Assembly (NCBI RefSeq): GCF_037892425.1
Contig: NZ_JBBKTT010000001.1
Coordinates: forward strand, 3,348,001-3,412,000
Source: Lacibacter sp. H375
GTDB taxonomy: Bacteria > Bacteroidota > Bacteroidia > Chitinophagales > Chitinophagaceae
DNA length: 64,000 nt
Direction of reading: 5' to 3'
The translations under genes and the position numbers were made by a program. Positions 27,327 through 35,083 of the stretch are shown piece by piece. The number at the start of each line of letters is the position of its first letter. Position 1 is the stretch's first letter. The notes under the pieces were generated by a model that worked only from the letters and a program-made list of their open reading frames with translations, had not been told where the DNA came from and did no database searches.

Positions 27327-28133
27327 TTACCCATTATCTTCAAAACCTGGATACAAAGTCATACCACCATCTACAAACAACGTGGTGCCGTTAATATAAT
27401 CTGAATCATCACTTGCCAGCCAGGCAGCAGCTTTACCAATATCTTCTACTTGTCCAACACGTTTCTGCGGAATAAGTTTTAATAACTGCTGTAAATGTTC
27501 GCTTGTATCCCATGCGTCATGATTAATAGGAGTAGCAATGGCGCCGGGGGCAATGGAATTGATACGAATATTTTTTGGCGCATATTCCTGTGCAATAGTT
27601 TTCATCATCAGGTTTACGCCTCCCTTACTCGCTGCATAGTTTGCATGACCAGCCCAGGGAATTACTTCGTGCACACTGCTCATGCAAATGATCTTGCCAG
27701 CACTTTTCGATTTACCATTAACACCCCTGCGCAAAAATTCTTTAATAGCTTCTCTTGCACAAAGAAACTGGCCGGTAAGGTTAACAGCAATCACAAAATT
27801 CCATTGCTCCAATGTCATTTCGGTAAAAGGTGCATCTTTTTGCAAGCCTGCATTGTTAATGAGAATATCAACTGTTCCAAATTGGTTGATGACATCTGCA
27901 AACATTTGCTGCACCTGGTCTTCTTTACTTACATCGCATTGATAGCTGATAGCTTTGCCACCGTTGGCAATAATTTCTGCTACAACTTTCTCCGCCATTT
28001 CTTTTCCGTTTACTACGGGATAGTTCACCACAACTGTTGCGCCTTCCTTTGCAAGTTCTTTCGATACACCTGCGCCAATACCACTGCTGGCACCTGTTAC
28101 AATAGCTATCTGTTCTTTTAATTTTTGGTTCAT
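27327..28133 (-). CDS. Short-chain dehydrogenase, glucose 1-dehydrogenase-like
   Basis: The 268-residue SDR has TGASSGIGAGVSKELAKEGA as its cofactor motif, the NNAG motif in DILINNAGLQ, a serine in CMSSVHEV and the catalytic YAASKGG. The C-terminal end DYINGTTLFVDGGMTLYPGF matches the glucose/ribitol dehydrogenase branch. The best-known relatives oxidise glucose at C1. Its place among alpha-glucan hydrolases, only 6 bp from the GH57 stop, suggests it acts on released glucose or another product (inference). Cofactor preference is not clear from sequence. Confidence 0.88.
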   Translation of the reverse strand: MNQKLKEQIAIVTGASSGIGAGVSKELAKEGATVVVNYPVVNGKEMAEKVVAEIIANGGKAISYQCDVSKEDQVQQMFADVINQFGTVDILINNAGLQKDAPFTEMTLEQWNFVIAVNLTGQFLCAREAIKEFLRRGVNGKSKSAGKIICMSSVHEVIPWAGHANYAASKGGVNLMMKTIAQEYAPKNIRINSIAPGAIATPINHDAWDTSEHLQQLLKLIPQKRVGQVEDIGKAAAWLASDDSDYINGTTLFVDGGMTLYPGFEDNG

Positions 28134-28139
28134 GTTGTT

Positions 28140-29366
28140 TTAATAAAGCGTTGAATAATGTGATGGTTGTTTATGTTCTTTATAATCGGCTAATCCCTGT
28201 TTGATCAGTTGCAGTTCAAAATCGGTGACGATGTTCAGGTAGTTTTGATAGGCTTCTTCTGCTGAGCTGTATGGATTCAAAGGGTCTGGAGTTGTATATT
28301 TTTCCGGCGACATATAACTGAAGTAATCAGATGCCTGTAATAATTTCCATGTTTTACTTAGTGCCGGATTATTACATCGGTTCACGGCTTTTTCAAGGCT
28401 GAAAATTTTATGCAGCATTTTATTCTGCATCGCATTTTCGCAACGGCTGCTGCTGTTTCCCCCGTTTGTTGCCCACGAAATAGTTTCACTCACATCATAC
28501 ACGTCATTTGACGGATGTACGGCAAGTATTGTTGAAGGCGTTGCAAACAGCCAATCAGGGTTTTGTAAAATGTGGCCGGGTAAGGCTTCAAGAAAATCAA
28601 AAATGCCTGTCTCTTTTGTTTTATAGATGCCAAAGGTTTGATAGTCGAGCATCAGGTTGATACATTCTGTATCTGCCGGATGTGAATGTATCCATGATGC
28701 AAATTTTTCGGCTGTCAACGGACGTTCGGGCCATTCTTCATCTGCAAAACGAAACGCAATATCATCACTCATCCTGAAGTTACGGAGCAATAACGGGATT
28801 TTATTGCCAGGACTTGTAAAGGTTTTGTTTCGTGAACGATGATGCAATAACTGATCGACAGATTCACAAAATATTCCTTCAAAACCAAGTGAATGAATAA
28901 AAGCTGCAAGATTATTGTCATGGATTAGTTCTGTATTTCGAAACAGAGTTGGCGTTGTGTTAAGCAATTGCTCTACGATCTGTTTGTGTTTTTCTACCTG
29001 GCGTTTAAATTCAACATTTGAATACAGCCAGCTGGCAGAATTGTTACATGGCTCTCCAAGTATTTCAACGCAATCTGTTTGTACAAGTCGTTTAAATTGT
29101 TGCAGCACATCTGGACGGTAAAGCTCAAGTAACTCAAACATGATTCCGCTTATAGAAAATGCTGCTTTTAAATTTCCTTCGTACTCTTTAATGAGTTTTA
29201 ATAAAAGACGATTGGCAGGCACCAAGCAATCGTCTGCTAGACGGTTTAGTTGGGCAATGGTAGCATCTTTATCAAAATAGTTATGGACTAACCCTACATC
29301 ACTCGATGTGTAGTTTGCTAATGCATAAGGTTGATGCACCCTGAATATGAATGATACAAATGGCAT
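28140..29366 (-). CDS. GH57 glycoside hydrolase (alpha-amylase-like)
   Basis: The 408-residue protein matches family GH57. It starts SFIFRVHQPYAL, holding the conserved His-Gln-Pro, followed by AAFSISGIMFELLE. VEILGEPCNNSASWL and FRNTELIHDN come next; the Glu in the latter fits the catalytic nucleophile. The partner Asp would be in MLDYQTFG. GH57 includes alpha-amylases, 4-alpha-glucanotransferases and branching enzymes. No signal peptide is present. It is the first gene of the alpha-glucan unit, 166 bp downstream of the Crp/Fnr gene, which is the likely regulator (inference). Confidence 0.9.
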   Translation of the reverse strand: MPFVSFIFRVHQPYALANYTSSDVGLVHNYFDKDATIAQLNRLADDCLVPANRLLLKLIKEYEGNLKAAFSISGIMFELLELYRPDVLQQFKRLVQTDCVEILGEPCNNSASWLYSNVEFKRQVEKHKQIVEQLLNTTPTLFRNTELIHDNNLAAFIHSLGFEGIFCESVDQLLHHRSRNKTFTSPGNKIPLLLRNFRMSDDIAFRFADEEWPERPLTAEKFASWIHSHPADTECINLMLDYQTFGIYKTKETGIFDFLEALPGHILQNPDWLFATPSTILAVHPSNDVYDVSETISWATNGGNSSSRCENAMQNKMLHKIFSLEKAVNRCNNPALSKTWKLLQASDYFSYMSPEKYTTPDPLNPYSSAEEAYQNYLNIVTDFELQLIKQGLADYKEHKQPSHYSTLY

Positions 29367-29532
29367 GTTTAGATCCCGTTGTTAAGATTTTCGGAAGAAT
29401 GGCTCTGTGGAAACAGAACCATTATTTCCTAACCCTAAATCAACCTTGTGAGAAAGGTTTAATGAATGCAAAGCTAATTGGCAGGGTGCTGTTAGACTGT
29501 CTTGTTAATTACAGTTATCGTAAATTAATTGC

Positions 29533-30216
29533 CTAATTCCAGATGAACTGATCGTTCAGTTCAATGTGTTTACGGTTGTAAAATAAAAGGCCCTCATCCC
29601 TCAGTTCATTAAAAAGCACATTTACACTTTGTCTGCTGGTTGCAATTACATTCGCAATGTCAGTATGTGTTAAATAGTTATTGAGAATAATTTTATCACC
29701 AACACGGTTGCCATCCGTCATAGCCCAGTTTTTGATAAAACGGATCAGGCGGCTCTTCGCATCACGAAATACGAGATCGGAATGCTTTGATTCAAGTTTG
29801 CGTAATTTTTTGTTGACCAGGTTTGCGTATGCTATTGCAATTGCAGGATTGTGATGCATGATCTGCTTCAGATCACCGATACTGAAGATGCACACCACTG
29901 TATTTGCTGTAAGTGCCTCGGCATATTCATCAATAGCAGTATTGCCTTCCATACTCAGGTCGCCGAAAATATCAGGTGCAGTTAAAATGTCTTTGATAAG
30001 TTCGTTGCTGTCATCGTTGTTGATCTCGGCAATTTTTATTTTTCCCTGAATGAGTAAAAATATCTTACTGAAGCTTGCATCTCCATAGCCAAAGCTTTCA
30101 TTCCGGTAAATGGTTTTTACTTTCATTAACTCAAAAGCCTGTTGGATGCTCTGCTCGGTTGCATTTGCAAAGAGCGGGTGACTTTTTAAGTAGGCATACT
30201 TAATTTCCGGTGACAT
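29533..30216 (-). CDS. Crp/Fnr-family transcription regulator
   Basis: The 227-residue protein has a cyclic-nucleotide-binding barrel (SFSKIFLLIQGKIKIAEIN, DIFGDLSMEG), the long dimer helix, and a winged helix with LTHTDIANVIATSRQSVNVLFNELRDEGLL as recognition region. No Fnr-type cysteine cluster is visible. It follows a thioredoxin-like gene and a small gene on the same strand and precedes the alpha-glucan operon. A stress- or redox-linked control of glucan use is plausible from this context but is inference. Confidence 0.9.
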   Translation of the reverse strand: MSPEIKYAYLKSHPLFANATEQSIQQAFELMKVKTIYRNESFGYGDASFSKIFLLIQGKIKIAEINNDDSNELIKDILTAPDIFGDLSMEGNTAIDEYAEALTANTVVCIFSIGDLKQIMHHNPAIAIAYANLVNKKLRKLESKHSDLVFRDAKSRLIRFIKNWAMTDGNRVGDKIILNNYLTHTDIANVIATSRQSVNVLFNELRDEGLLFYNRKHIELNDQFIWN

Positions 30217-30260
30217 GGTTTACTGTTTTAAAGGTTTAATGTTTATGATTAATGGTCTAT

Positions 30261-30482
30261 TCAGTTTGTAATACGGCTGATGACTGTTTGCAGAATTGTT
30301 TTTATTTCTCTATGGCTCTCCGCAAAAGCTAATGTTGCCACTGGTTGGTTGTTTTTGTAGTCAACATCAGGCAGTTGTATCAAGCCCAATTCGTATTCAC
30401 TTATTTCTTCAATTTCAAACAGCTGTAAGGAAGTGAAACTTCCAAAGTGCTGTTGGTACCATGCTTTTAGATCGTTACGCAT
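30261..30482 (-). CDS. Small protein of unknown function
   Basis: A 73-residue soluble acidic protein (LKAWYQQHFG, then LFEIEEISEYELGLIQLPDVDYKN) with no cysteine and no membrane segment. I do not recognise it. It lies 12 bp from the thioredoxin-like gene and 44 bp from the Crp/Fnr gene on the same strand, so co-transcription is likely and supports it being real. Confidence 0.6.
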   Translation of the reverse strand: MRNDLKAWYQQHFGSFTSLQLFEIEEISEYELGLIQLPDVDYKNNQPVATLAFAESHREIKTILQTVISRITN

Positions 30483-30494
30483 AACAAATGATTT

Positions 30495-30839
30495 TTAGTT
30501 GATTTGTTCATCAGTATTTTCTGAAAGTGCCTGTTCTATTTTTTCGATCAATAACTGTTTTGATGTTAACCCGGTTGTGTGATCAACTACAGTTCCGTTT
30601 TTAAACAGCAGGATCGTAGGCAATTCCATAATGCCGAAGCGTTCGGCAAGACTGTTATCATGTTCTGTATCTACAATAAAAAAGTTTGCAACACCACGGT
30701 AAGAGAGAGACAGTTCTTTGTAAAACGGTTCAACTATCTGGCAGGCTCCGCTCCATTGTGTTTTAAACTTAACCAGTGATAATAATTTGCTCTCTGTTAC
30801 TTTCGTTTGGAATTCTTCCGCTGTTATTTGCTTTGGCAT
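30495..30839 (-). CDS. Thioredoxin-like protein with a monothiol active site
   Basis: The start at 30839 (MPKQITAEEF) gives a 114-residue, single-domain thioredoxin fold; the longer frame adds an unrelated 36-residue head. The active-site position reads WSGAC (29-33) where thioredoxin has WCGPC. The first, attacking Cys is Ser30 and the Pro is Ala32, leaving only Cys33. The cis-Pro loop MELPT and the later LLFKNGTVVDHTTG strand are normal. It therefore cannot act as an ordinary dithiol thioredoxin, and may bind, sense or chaperone instead. It heads a small unit with an unknown protein and a Crp/Fnr regulator. Confidence 0.82.
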   Translation of the reverse strand: MPKQITAEEFQTKVTESKLLSLVKFKTQWSGACQIVEPFYKELSLSYRGVANFFIVDTEHDNSLAERFGIMELPTILLFKNGTVVDHTTGLTSKQLLIEKIEQALSENTDEQIN

Positions 30840-30982
30840 ATTGTAAAATTTCGGCATGGTATTTAAGGCCAACGGCATGCCGCATTTGTTTTTGCATGTA
30901 ATGATTGCCCTGAAATGCTTTGCAGTAAAGGGTTTCCGGATTTTCAACTATTGTATCTAGTCAAGTGGTGAGCCTTTTTTTC

Positions 30983-31025
30983 TCCCAACCTGTTGGGAAA
31001 ATCCCAACAGGTTGGGATTTTTTTT
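30983..31025 (+). terminator. Nested 16-bp palindrome with T8 tail
   Basis: TCCCAACCTGTTGGGA (30983-30998) and its exact inverted copy TCCCAACAGGTTGGGA (31002-31017) flank AAA, and T8 follows. Each arm is itself a 7-bp palindrome around CT or AG. The T run puts a terminator on the plus strand, yet genes on both sides are on the minus strand. It may stop antisense transcription into the sigma-54 regulator gene, or be a mobile palindrome. Confidence 0.75.
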
Positions 31026-31054
31026 ATTGGGAATATTCAGCCTTGTCTAATAAG

Positions 31055-31082
31055 AATAAAAAAACCATCCGTGTGGATGGTT
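31055..31082 (-). terminator. Terminator of the sigma-54 regulator gene
   Basis: On the minus strand AACCATCC pairs with GGATGGTT (31082-31075 with 31070-31063) around a 4-base loop and is followed by a T run with TTTTTATTC. It lies 26 bp after the regulator's stop at 31108. Confidence 0.8.
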
Positions 31083-31107
31083 GGATATTTTATGAAATAA
31101 CATAAGA

Positions 31108-33852
31108 TCATTTTGGCCGTGAGATACCAAGTTTTTTCATACGTGCTTCAAGTGTTGTGGCATTGAGACCTAAAATTTTCGCAGCACCTTTTTCTCCACT
31201 TACTTTCCAGTTTGTTCTTTCTAATGTTTGAATGATGTGTTCCTTTTCAACATCTTCCAATGTTTGGTTTGATGAAGAACTGTGATTGGCTGTTGATGTT
31301 CCGGAAACAGCAGGTATCCAATCGCCATATTCAAGAACAGAACCTTTTGAAATGATCAGGGCACGTTCAATTAAATTCTCCAGTTCACGAACATTACCCG
31401 GCCAGTTGTATTGGTGAAGAGCAGTTAAAACATCAGGGGCAACTTCAGTTATCTTTCTGCCCATTTTTGTTTCATGCTTGCGGATAAAATGTTTTACAAG
31501 CAGTGGAATATCTTCTTTACGGTCACGCAATGGGGGAGTGATGATCGGGAAAACATTCAAACGATAATAAAGATCTTCACGAAATTCTTTTTTCTCGATG
31601 GCTGTTTGCAGATTTCGATTGGTAGCAGCAATTATTCGAACGTTTACTTTCATTGTTTTAGGATTACCCAAACGTTCAAACTCACCTTCCTGCAATACAC
31701 GTAACAGTTTTGCCTGTAATTCAACAGGCAGCTCGCCGATTTCATCTAAGAAAATTGTCCCTGTGTCTGCCAACTCAAAGCGACCGATCTTTTTTTCCAT
31801 TGCACCTGTAAATGCACCCCGCTCATGACCAAACAATTCACTTTCGATGAGATTGGCTGGAAGTGTAGCACAGTTTACTTTCACCAAAGGACGTTTATTT
31901 CGATTGCTGATATTATGTATGGCTCTTGCAATTAACTCTTTACCGGTTCCGGATTCCCCAAGAATTAATACCGTTGCATCAGTAGAAGCTACCTGTTCAA
32001 TTTGTTGCAGTACTTTATGAAATTTTTTACTGGTACTTACAATGTCTTCAAAGTTGTGATTGTACTTTATCTCTTCCTGCAGGTATTGGTTCTGTGCTTT
32101 TAAACGAGCCTGTTCCTGTTCCATCAATACACGTTCTGTAATATCAATGAACATCGTTCTTGTAAATTGGCCACCAACATCGGGGTTCGACCACCACTGT
32201 ATCCATATTGGAGCACCGGTATCTTTGCGCCGCAATTCAAGAACAATTCCACTTGTGTCTGTACCTCTGCCAATTGAAGCAAACGCTTCTTTCAGTCGTT
32301 TTTGTGCGTCAGGTGTATCGGGCACAAGTGAACTTCCATAAGTATAGGGCACTTCTTCTGGTTTAACCCCCAGAATTTTCAACGCTGCCCTGTTTGCTTT
32401 TATAAATTTCGAATCCAGACCTTCGTGGACATAAGCAATGGGTGCCTGCTCAAACAGATCTTTGTAACGTTGATCGCTTTCTTTTAAACTTAAATCTAAT
32501 GCTTTGTTGAGTTCTTCCAGTTTTTTAAGTGCGGAAAGCCTATCCATTTCAGCACCTGCTCTTGCGGCAAAAATGCGGAGTATGTTTGCTTGGTTCTGAT
32601 CGCTCGTCATGGGAATACTATCTAAGGCAGCAATATGTCCCAACACTTCACCTGTTTCGGGACTATTAATTGGAACAGCGATATACGATTGAATTCCTTT
32701 CTCTCCCGGGAAACTTTTTTCTAATTCATCTGCACAGAAATAATCCTTTCCGTTCATTACGTATTGACAGGGGGTTCCCTCCAGATCGTATTCAATATTT
32801 TCCAGTACTTGTTTACGGTCAACATAGGAGATGGTGCGTACTCTCGTTTTCTCTTCATTCGCACATTCTGACACAAGCGCATAACGTACACCTAAAACTT
32901 CCGTTACAATTTTGGTTAGACCTTGCAAATAGTCCATACCGGTGAGAGCAGCAGTACCTTCTGAAATGATGCGAAGTATATCTTCTTCTTTTTTTATTTT
33001 TCGAATATCCCTTACGATACTGCACGAAAATTCTTGTCCATTGTATTCAATATAATTTCCGGTTATTTCAACTTCATAGAGATAACCTTCTTTATGGCGA
33101 TGTTTTGCTTCAAACGTAATTTTCTTTGCTTTCTTTAGTTTTTTCCAGAAGCCCGGAAAATCCTGTACAATATCAGATGGGTTAAGTTCAGGCACTTTCA
33201 TTGTTAATAATTCATCACGACTTCTACCTGTCATGTAAGTAGCCATGTCATTTACTTCAATGATATTGCCGTTTGCATTTACCCAAAATACAGCCTCGTG
33301 AAGATTGCGTAAGGTTTGCCGGTATAGTTCGATGTCATATTTTTTCTGTTCCAGTTCTTTTTCAGATTGCATCCGTTCCAACTCACTTGCCAATTGCGCT
33401 GCGAAAATCATCAACACAGCGATGCGGTCTGTTTGATCAGTGATTGGGTTGGGATCTGATGCTGCGATATGACCAAGCATTTCACCTGTAAGTTTACTGA
33501 TGATGGGCACAGCAACATAAGCTTCAATTCCTTTTGCTCCTGAGTGGAATTTTTGTGCCGCTTTCGGCAAATAATAGGGATCACCATTTATAACCATACT
33601 GCAGGCTGATTCGGCTGTGCTGTATTCAATATTATCCAGCACTTTGTCGCCCTCAACAAACGCAACTGTACGTAACCGAGTTTTTTCTTTATTGGCACAT
33701 TCTACAACAAAGCAATAGCGCATACCAATAATGGCGGGGATTTTTTTCGCAAGTTCAAGTATGTAATCATGTCCAAAGCGTCCGAGAGTGGCGTCAGCCA
33801 CCTGGGCGAGAAGGCTATCTGCCAATTGTTTATGATCTGCTGTATCGATCAT
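31108..33852 (-). CDS. Sigma-54-dependent activator with duplicated GAF-PAS sensor
   Basis: The ATG at 33852 gives 914 residues; the 84-residue extension of the frame upstream looks non-coding. The order is GAF, PAS, GAF, PAS, AAA+, Fis-type helix-turn-helix. The two GAF domains are obvious copies ([20 protein letters not shown] and [20 protein letters not shown]; both end LGHIAA). The AAA+ part has [15 protein letters not shown] (Walker A), the sigma-54 contact GAFTGA, and [12 protein letters not shown] (Walker B). The C-terminus has [22 protein letters not shown] for DNA binding. It activates sigma-54 promoters upon a signal sensed by the GAF/PAS domains. No receiver domain is present, so it is not phosphorylated by a partner kinase through that route. 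The targets are not visible. Confidence 0.92.
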   Translation of the reverse strand: MIDTADHKQLADSLLAQVADATLGRFGHDYILELAKKIPAIIGMRYCFVVECANKEKTRLRTVAFVEGDKVLDNIEYSTAESACSMVINGDPYYLPKAAQKFHSGAKGIEAYVAVPIISKLTGEMLGHIAASDPNPITDQTDRIAVLMIFAAQLASELERMQSEKELEQKKYDIELYRQTLRNLHEAVFWVNANGNIIEVNDMATYMTGRSRDELLTMKVPELNPSDIVQDFPGFWKKLKKAKKITFEAKHRHKEGYLYEVEITGNYIEYNGQEFSCSIVRDIRKIKKEEDILRIISEGTAALTGMDYLQGLTKIVTEVLGVRYALVSECANEEKTRVRTISYVDRKQVLENIEYDLEGTPCQYVMNGKDYFCADELEKSFPGEKGIQSYIAVPINSPETGEVLGHIAALDSIPMTSDQNQANILRIFAARAGAEMDRLSALKKLEELNKALDLSLKESDQRYKDLFEQAPIAYVHEGLDSKFIKANRAALKILGVKPEEVPYTYGSSLVPDTPDAQKRLKEAFASIGRGTDTSGIVLELRRKDTGAPIWIQWWSNPDVGGQFTRTMFIDITERVLMEQEQARLKAQNQYLQEEIKYNHNFEDIVSTSKKFHKVLQQIEQVASTDATVLILGESGTGKELIARAIHNISNRNKRPLVKVNCATLPANLIESELFGHERGAFTGAMEKKIGRFELADTGTIFLDEIGELPVELQAKLLRVLQEGEFERLGNPKTMKVNVRIIAATNRNLQTAIEKKEFREDLYYRLNVFPIITPPLRDRKEDIPLLVKHFIRKHETKMGRKITEVAPDVLTALHQYNWPGNVRELENLIERALIISKGSVLEYGDWIPAVSGTSTANHSSSSNQTLEDVEKEHIIQTLERTNWKVSGEKGAAKILGLNATTLEARMKKLGISRPK

Positions 33853-33923
33853 TTGGCTGTGAATTGAGGGTTTGTTTAAAGTTACAAATTCAACACCGAA
33901 AGTCAAGATAAGTGCAGAGGAGA

Positions 33924-33943
33924 ATTGTCGTGAAAATGACAAT
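33924..33943. promoter_or_regulatory. Inverted repeat upstream of the sigma-54 regulator gene
   Basis: ATTGTC (33924-33929) and GACAAT (33938-33943) form a 6-bp inverted repeat with an 8-base spacer, 72-91 bp upstream of the chosen start at 33852. It could be an autoregulatory site. The arms are short, so chance is possible. Confidence 0.3.
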
Positions 33944-34147
33944 AGTTTATTATTGTGAAGCCTGAAAGTAATATGTTGATCATTCTTCAGGGTATAAAAA
34001 TGCAAGGACGATTCAAGAATCTGCTTCACTAATTGTAAAATGGAGGGGTGATTACTTAATGTTGAGGACAATAAGCTAAGCTTAATAAAAAAAGATTGCA
34101 CCACTTTTAGCCAACAATCCTCACGTTAGTCTAATATTCGGATATCA

Positions 34148-34290
34148 TTTGTAGATTTACTGGAAAGTGAAATGATGCGAAACAAATTGACGATGTTTCA
34201 CTGAAGAGCGGGTTTAGAAAAGTTGATATATGTTATTTGTTTGATTATCAGGGCGTCTTATATAAAAGTTTGAATCCTGACGCGGTCACA
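34148..34290 (+). repeat. 144-bp dispersed repeat, copy B
   Basis: This is the second copy of the element at 3632-3775, in the same orientation and about 30.5 kb away. It keeps the GCGAAACAAA start (34177), the GAAAC/GTTTC stem, TTTCACTGAAGAGCGGGTTTA and the tRNA-tail-like end AAAGTTTGAATCCTGACGCGGTCACA. The end of the repeat is followed 8 bp later by a strong terminator, as would be expected of an RNA gene. A full tRNA cannot be folded from it. Confidence 0.7.
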
Positions 34291-34298
34291 CAGAATGC

Positions 34299-34330
34299 AA
34301 AAAGGGTTTCATTTATGAAACCCTTTTTTT
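34299..34330 (+). terminator. Strong intrinsic terminator after repeat copy B
   Basis: AAAAAGGGTTTCAT and ATGAAACCCTTTTTT pair around a TT loop and end in T7. It could end a transcript running through the repeat. On the other strand it could also insulate the sigma-54 regulator gene, since the stem is flanked by A on one side and T on the other. Confidence 0.85.
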
Positions 34331-34761
34331 GTTGCATTACTTTCATGTTTTTATTGCTGATGGTCACATTCCTTTTTTTGCTGCTTTCAATGCCTGAGCA
34401 TTGTATGTAAATCATAATAAACAGTGTTATTCCACTTTTTTACGACTATTCACGGTTTTTTTTTGCATGCCGGCCTGCTCTTTGCCATGGAGGCCAGCGT
34501 GTAAAGAAATGGCCACGAAAGAAGAAAGCTAACAGGTTTAAAGTAGAAGAGGATAGGACTGGCAAGGCCGTACATTTTTGTTAGGGCTTGATGGAGTTGA
34601 AGACTGACGGATTTATACGCTTGATACGCTTTATATAGGGAGTATCATGGGAGTTGAGTGGGAGTATCCTGCCTTTATAAGCGAAGGTGTCTAGTCCTAA
34701 AATAGCTGGTTCATCCTAAAAAGAAGCAATACAGGTGAATATTAAGACGTATTGATAGCAT

Positions 34762-34807
34762 CAATAGTATAGTTGGGTTGGGCAAGCACAATTCTTCTAT
34801 ACTATTG
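34762..34807. promoter_or_regulatory. 11-bp inverted repeat upstream of the xyloglucan locus
   Basis: CAATAGTATAG (34762-34772) and CTATACTATTG (34797-34807) are perfect inverted copies with 24 bases between. They lie about 140-190 bp upstream of the TAnnTTTG box, far enough for an activator site such as that of an AraC-type protein (inference). Confidence 0.5.
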
Positions 34808-34849
34808 TCTTGACACAAAAGAAACAAAAAGTCAAGCCGGAACAAATTA

Positions 34850-34861
34850 CCCCCCCCCCCC
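34850..34861 (+). repeat. C12 homopolymer tract
   Basis: Twelve consecutive C bases in otherwise AT-rich DNA, 83 bp upstream of the TAnnTTTG box. Tracts of this length can change by slipped-strand mispairing and alter promoter activity. They are also a common place for sequencing-length error. Confidence 0.85.
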
Positions 34862-34943
34862 ATGTTTCTCCTTACGCCCTGATTAAACTTGGGTATAACT
34901 CATGAGTTTTTTGCGTAAAAAAAATAACACGTACTTCAATAAA

Positions 34944-34951
34944 TAGCTTTG
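34944..34951 (+). promoter_or_regulatory. Bacteroidota -7 promoter element (TAGCTTTG)
   Basis: TAGCTTTG matches the TAnnTTTG -7 consensus of Bacteroidota primary sigma factors. The nearest TTTG upstream (34910-34913) is too far for ideal -33 spacing, so the promoter may need an activator. It would give a leader of about 125 bases before the GH31 ATG at 35084 and argues against the alternative TTG start at 34949, which overlaps it. Confidence 0.55.
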
Positions 34952-35083
34952 CGTGCTGCAAAAGATGTTAATAATCCGCCTTTTGCAACATTTTCATCAC
35001 TGATTTGCAACAATCCCGACACCTCTCTCATAAAAGCCCAGTGTAGTTTTACGGCATCACTTCAAGGATTTAAGATTGCTTTT

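Larger units (their letters stand above)
34331..34943. other. Long control region upstream of the xyloglucan locus
   Basis: No gene is seen. The stretch holds short direct repeats (GGGAGTATC at 34638 and 34660), an 11-bp inverted repeat, CTTGAC/GTCAAG arms (34809-34814 and 34831-34836) around an A-rich centre, and a C12 tract. Together with the TAnnTTTG box just downstream this is probably the control region of the polysaccharide locus. Confidence 0.5.

Noticed and set aside
27495-28121. 208-codon frame opposite the glucose-dehydrogenase-like SDR gene
   Set aside because: It lies entirely antisense to a well-supported gene and its Cys/His-rich translation resembles no protein.
33853-34104. 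N-terminal extension of the sigma-54 regulator
   Set aside because: The extra 84 residues have no domain character and cover the likely promoter region; the methionine at 33852 starts just before the GAF domain.
34949-35083. Longer start (TTG at 34949) for the first GH31 gene
   Set aside because: It overlaps the TAnnTTTG promoter box and would put 45 residues ahead of a perfect signal peptide.
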